NCBI GenBank assembly: GCA_046094505.1
Contig: JBJTHN010000047.1
Span: 1-44,446, forward strand
Direction of reading: 5' to 3'
Source: RFTU01 sp046094505
Lineage (GTDB): Bacteria > Pseudomonadota > Gammaproteobacteria > Burkholderiales > Burkholderiaceae_C
Length of the DNA: 44,446 bases
A program made the position numbers and the translations under genes. The notes beneath the pieces are model-generated. The model searched no databases. It was not told where the DNA came from and saw only the letters and a program-made list of their open reading frames with translations. Shown here in pieces: positions 43,718 to 44,446 of this stretch. The stretch's first letter is position 1. Each line of letters begins with the position of its first letter.

Positions 43718-44446
43718 GCCGGCTGCAGCCTGTCGTTTCGGTCAGCGGCCTGGCAGCCCCGCTCATGCGGGACAACGTCGACACCGACATCATCATTCCC
43801 TCGCGCGAGATCACCTCCCCCTCGCGCGAAGGTTACGGGCCCAAGCTCTTCGCGCCATGGCGTTACCGTGAACCTGGGGGTCCTGAAGAGCCGAGCTTCA
43901 TCTTGAACCAGGCGCCCTGGCGCCAGGCGAAGATATTGCTGGCGGGCCAGAACTTCGGCTGCGGCTCGTCCCGGGAAATGGCGGTGTGGGCTTTGCAGCA
44001 GTTTGGCTTTGGCTGCGTCATTGCGCCGTCCTTCGGGGCCATCTTTCGCAACAACGGCATCCGAAACGGCCTGCTGCCGGTGGTCCTGCCCCTGCCCACC
44101 GTGTCTCACCTGGCGGACCAGGCGGCCCAGGCCCCGCTGTGGCTCACGGTGGACCTGCAAGCCCAGTGCATCTGCACACCCGGGGCCGCCCCGCTACCCT
44201 TCGCGTTTGACGCCGACGAACGCGAGCTGCTGTTGACCGGGCAGGACGCCATCGATCGGGCCTGGCAACACCGCTCGGCCATCGAGGCCTTCGAAGCACG
44301 CGACCGCGTGGCGCGGCCTTGGGCCTGGCCCGCAGCCGCACCTTCGGGCAGGTCCGCAGCCGTGGCCCCGCCAGCACAATCGTCGCCTGCCGCCCGGGCG
44401 CCGGGTTCTAGATGTAGCGCGGGTCGTGAGGAGCCCGCGGGTCACG
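43714..44446 (+). CDS. leuD: LeuD-type hydratase small subunit (runs off window)
   Basis: The ATG at 43714 overlaps the LeuC-like stop, as expected for subunits made in equal amounts. The family swivel domain is clear: RDNVDTDIIIPSREI, NFGCGSSREMAVWAL and VIAPSFGAIFRNNGIRNGLLPV. The usual GCGSSREHAPWAL has His and Pro; here they are Met89 and Val91, a change near the active site that fits a paralogue with altered substrate. Family similarity ends near residue 205. The frame then continues without a stop to the window end (244 codons so far), through a Pro/Ala-rich stretch that is longer than the family's usual tail. The end of the gene is not seen. Confidence 0.82.
   Translation, partial: MSRLQPVVSVSGLAAPLMRDNVDTDIIIPSREITSPSREGYGPKLFAPWRYREPGGPEEPSFILNQAPWRQAKILLAGQNFGCGSSREMAVWALQQFGFGCVIAPSFGAIFRNNGIRNGLLPVVLPLPTVSHLADQAAQAPLWLTVDLQAQCICTPGAAPLPFAFDADERELLLTGQDAIDRAWQHRSAIEAFEARDRVARPWAWPAAAPSGRSAAVAPPAQSSPAARAPGSRCSAGREEPAGH

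Noticed and set aside
44408..44446. Possible 3' end of a minus-strand gene (ending DPRYI before a TAG)
   Set aside because: Only 12 codons are visible, too few to call a gene; kept as a remark under the LeuD finding.

Overview
The window is high-GC, gene-dense bacterial chromosome. Gene content and protein style point to a betaproteobacterium of the order Burkholderiales, probably near Comamonadaceae or Sphaerotilaceae. The clues are the dapA-bamC and coaBC-dut pairs, parE-parC together, a single-chain class I fumarase, and Ala/Pro-rich secreted proteins. This placement is inference from protein character; no rRNA marker is present. I see 37 protein genes (two cut by the window edges), no rRNA or tRNA, no CRISPR array, no insertion sequence and no phage gene. 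Every gap between genes is under 300 bases; the largest are 2900-3132 and 13260-13491.

Layout. 1-2899 (minus): a TonB-dependent outer-membrane receptor followed by the start of an ABC exporter. 3133-9723: pseudouridine synthase RluA (plus), then a minus-strand run of a core MetE-type methionine synthase, oligopeptidase A, a secreted coiled-coil protein and an acyl-CoA ligase. 9857-15741: argG, then acs convergent to it, a UPF0114 membrane protein and class I fumarase. 15755-23246: an MscS channel with a histone-deacetylase-like hydrolase, divergent from mltB; comEC; a RidA-dsbB pair; a glutathione S-transferase. 23284-27699: parE-parC (topoisomerase IV). 27764-31920 (plus): an MFS transporter, a 41-residue membrane protein, a methyltransferase, dapA and bamC, closed by strong terminators. 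32011-38550: a tiny lipoprotein, the RoxA ribosomal oxygenase, a SlyD-like isomerase, dut, coaBC and alaS. 38703-40960: gabD and a secreted SUMF1-domain protein. 41005-44446: a DmlA/TtuC-type decarboxylating dehydrogenase divergent from a LeuC/LeuD-type hydratase pair that runs off the window.

Most of the region is housekeeping: translation (alaS, rluA, roxA), chromosome topology (parCE), envelope building (bamC, mltB, dsbB), cofactors and nucleotides (coaBC, dut), and amino acid or central carbon metabolism (argG, dapA, acs, fumarase, gabD). I found no clear new defence or mobile system. The parts most worth a second look are: the LeuCD-like/DmlA-like module, which could hydrate an unsaturated dicarboxylate such as maleate and decarboxylate the product; the secreted SUMF1 protein that lacks the catalytic cysteine pair; the 41-residue protein embedded in the MFS operon; the stand-alone methionine synthase; and several hairpins built over stop codons.
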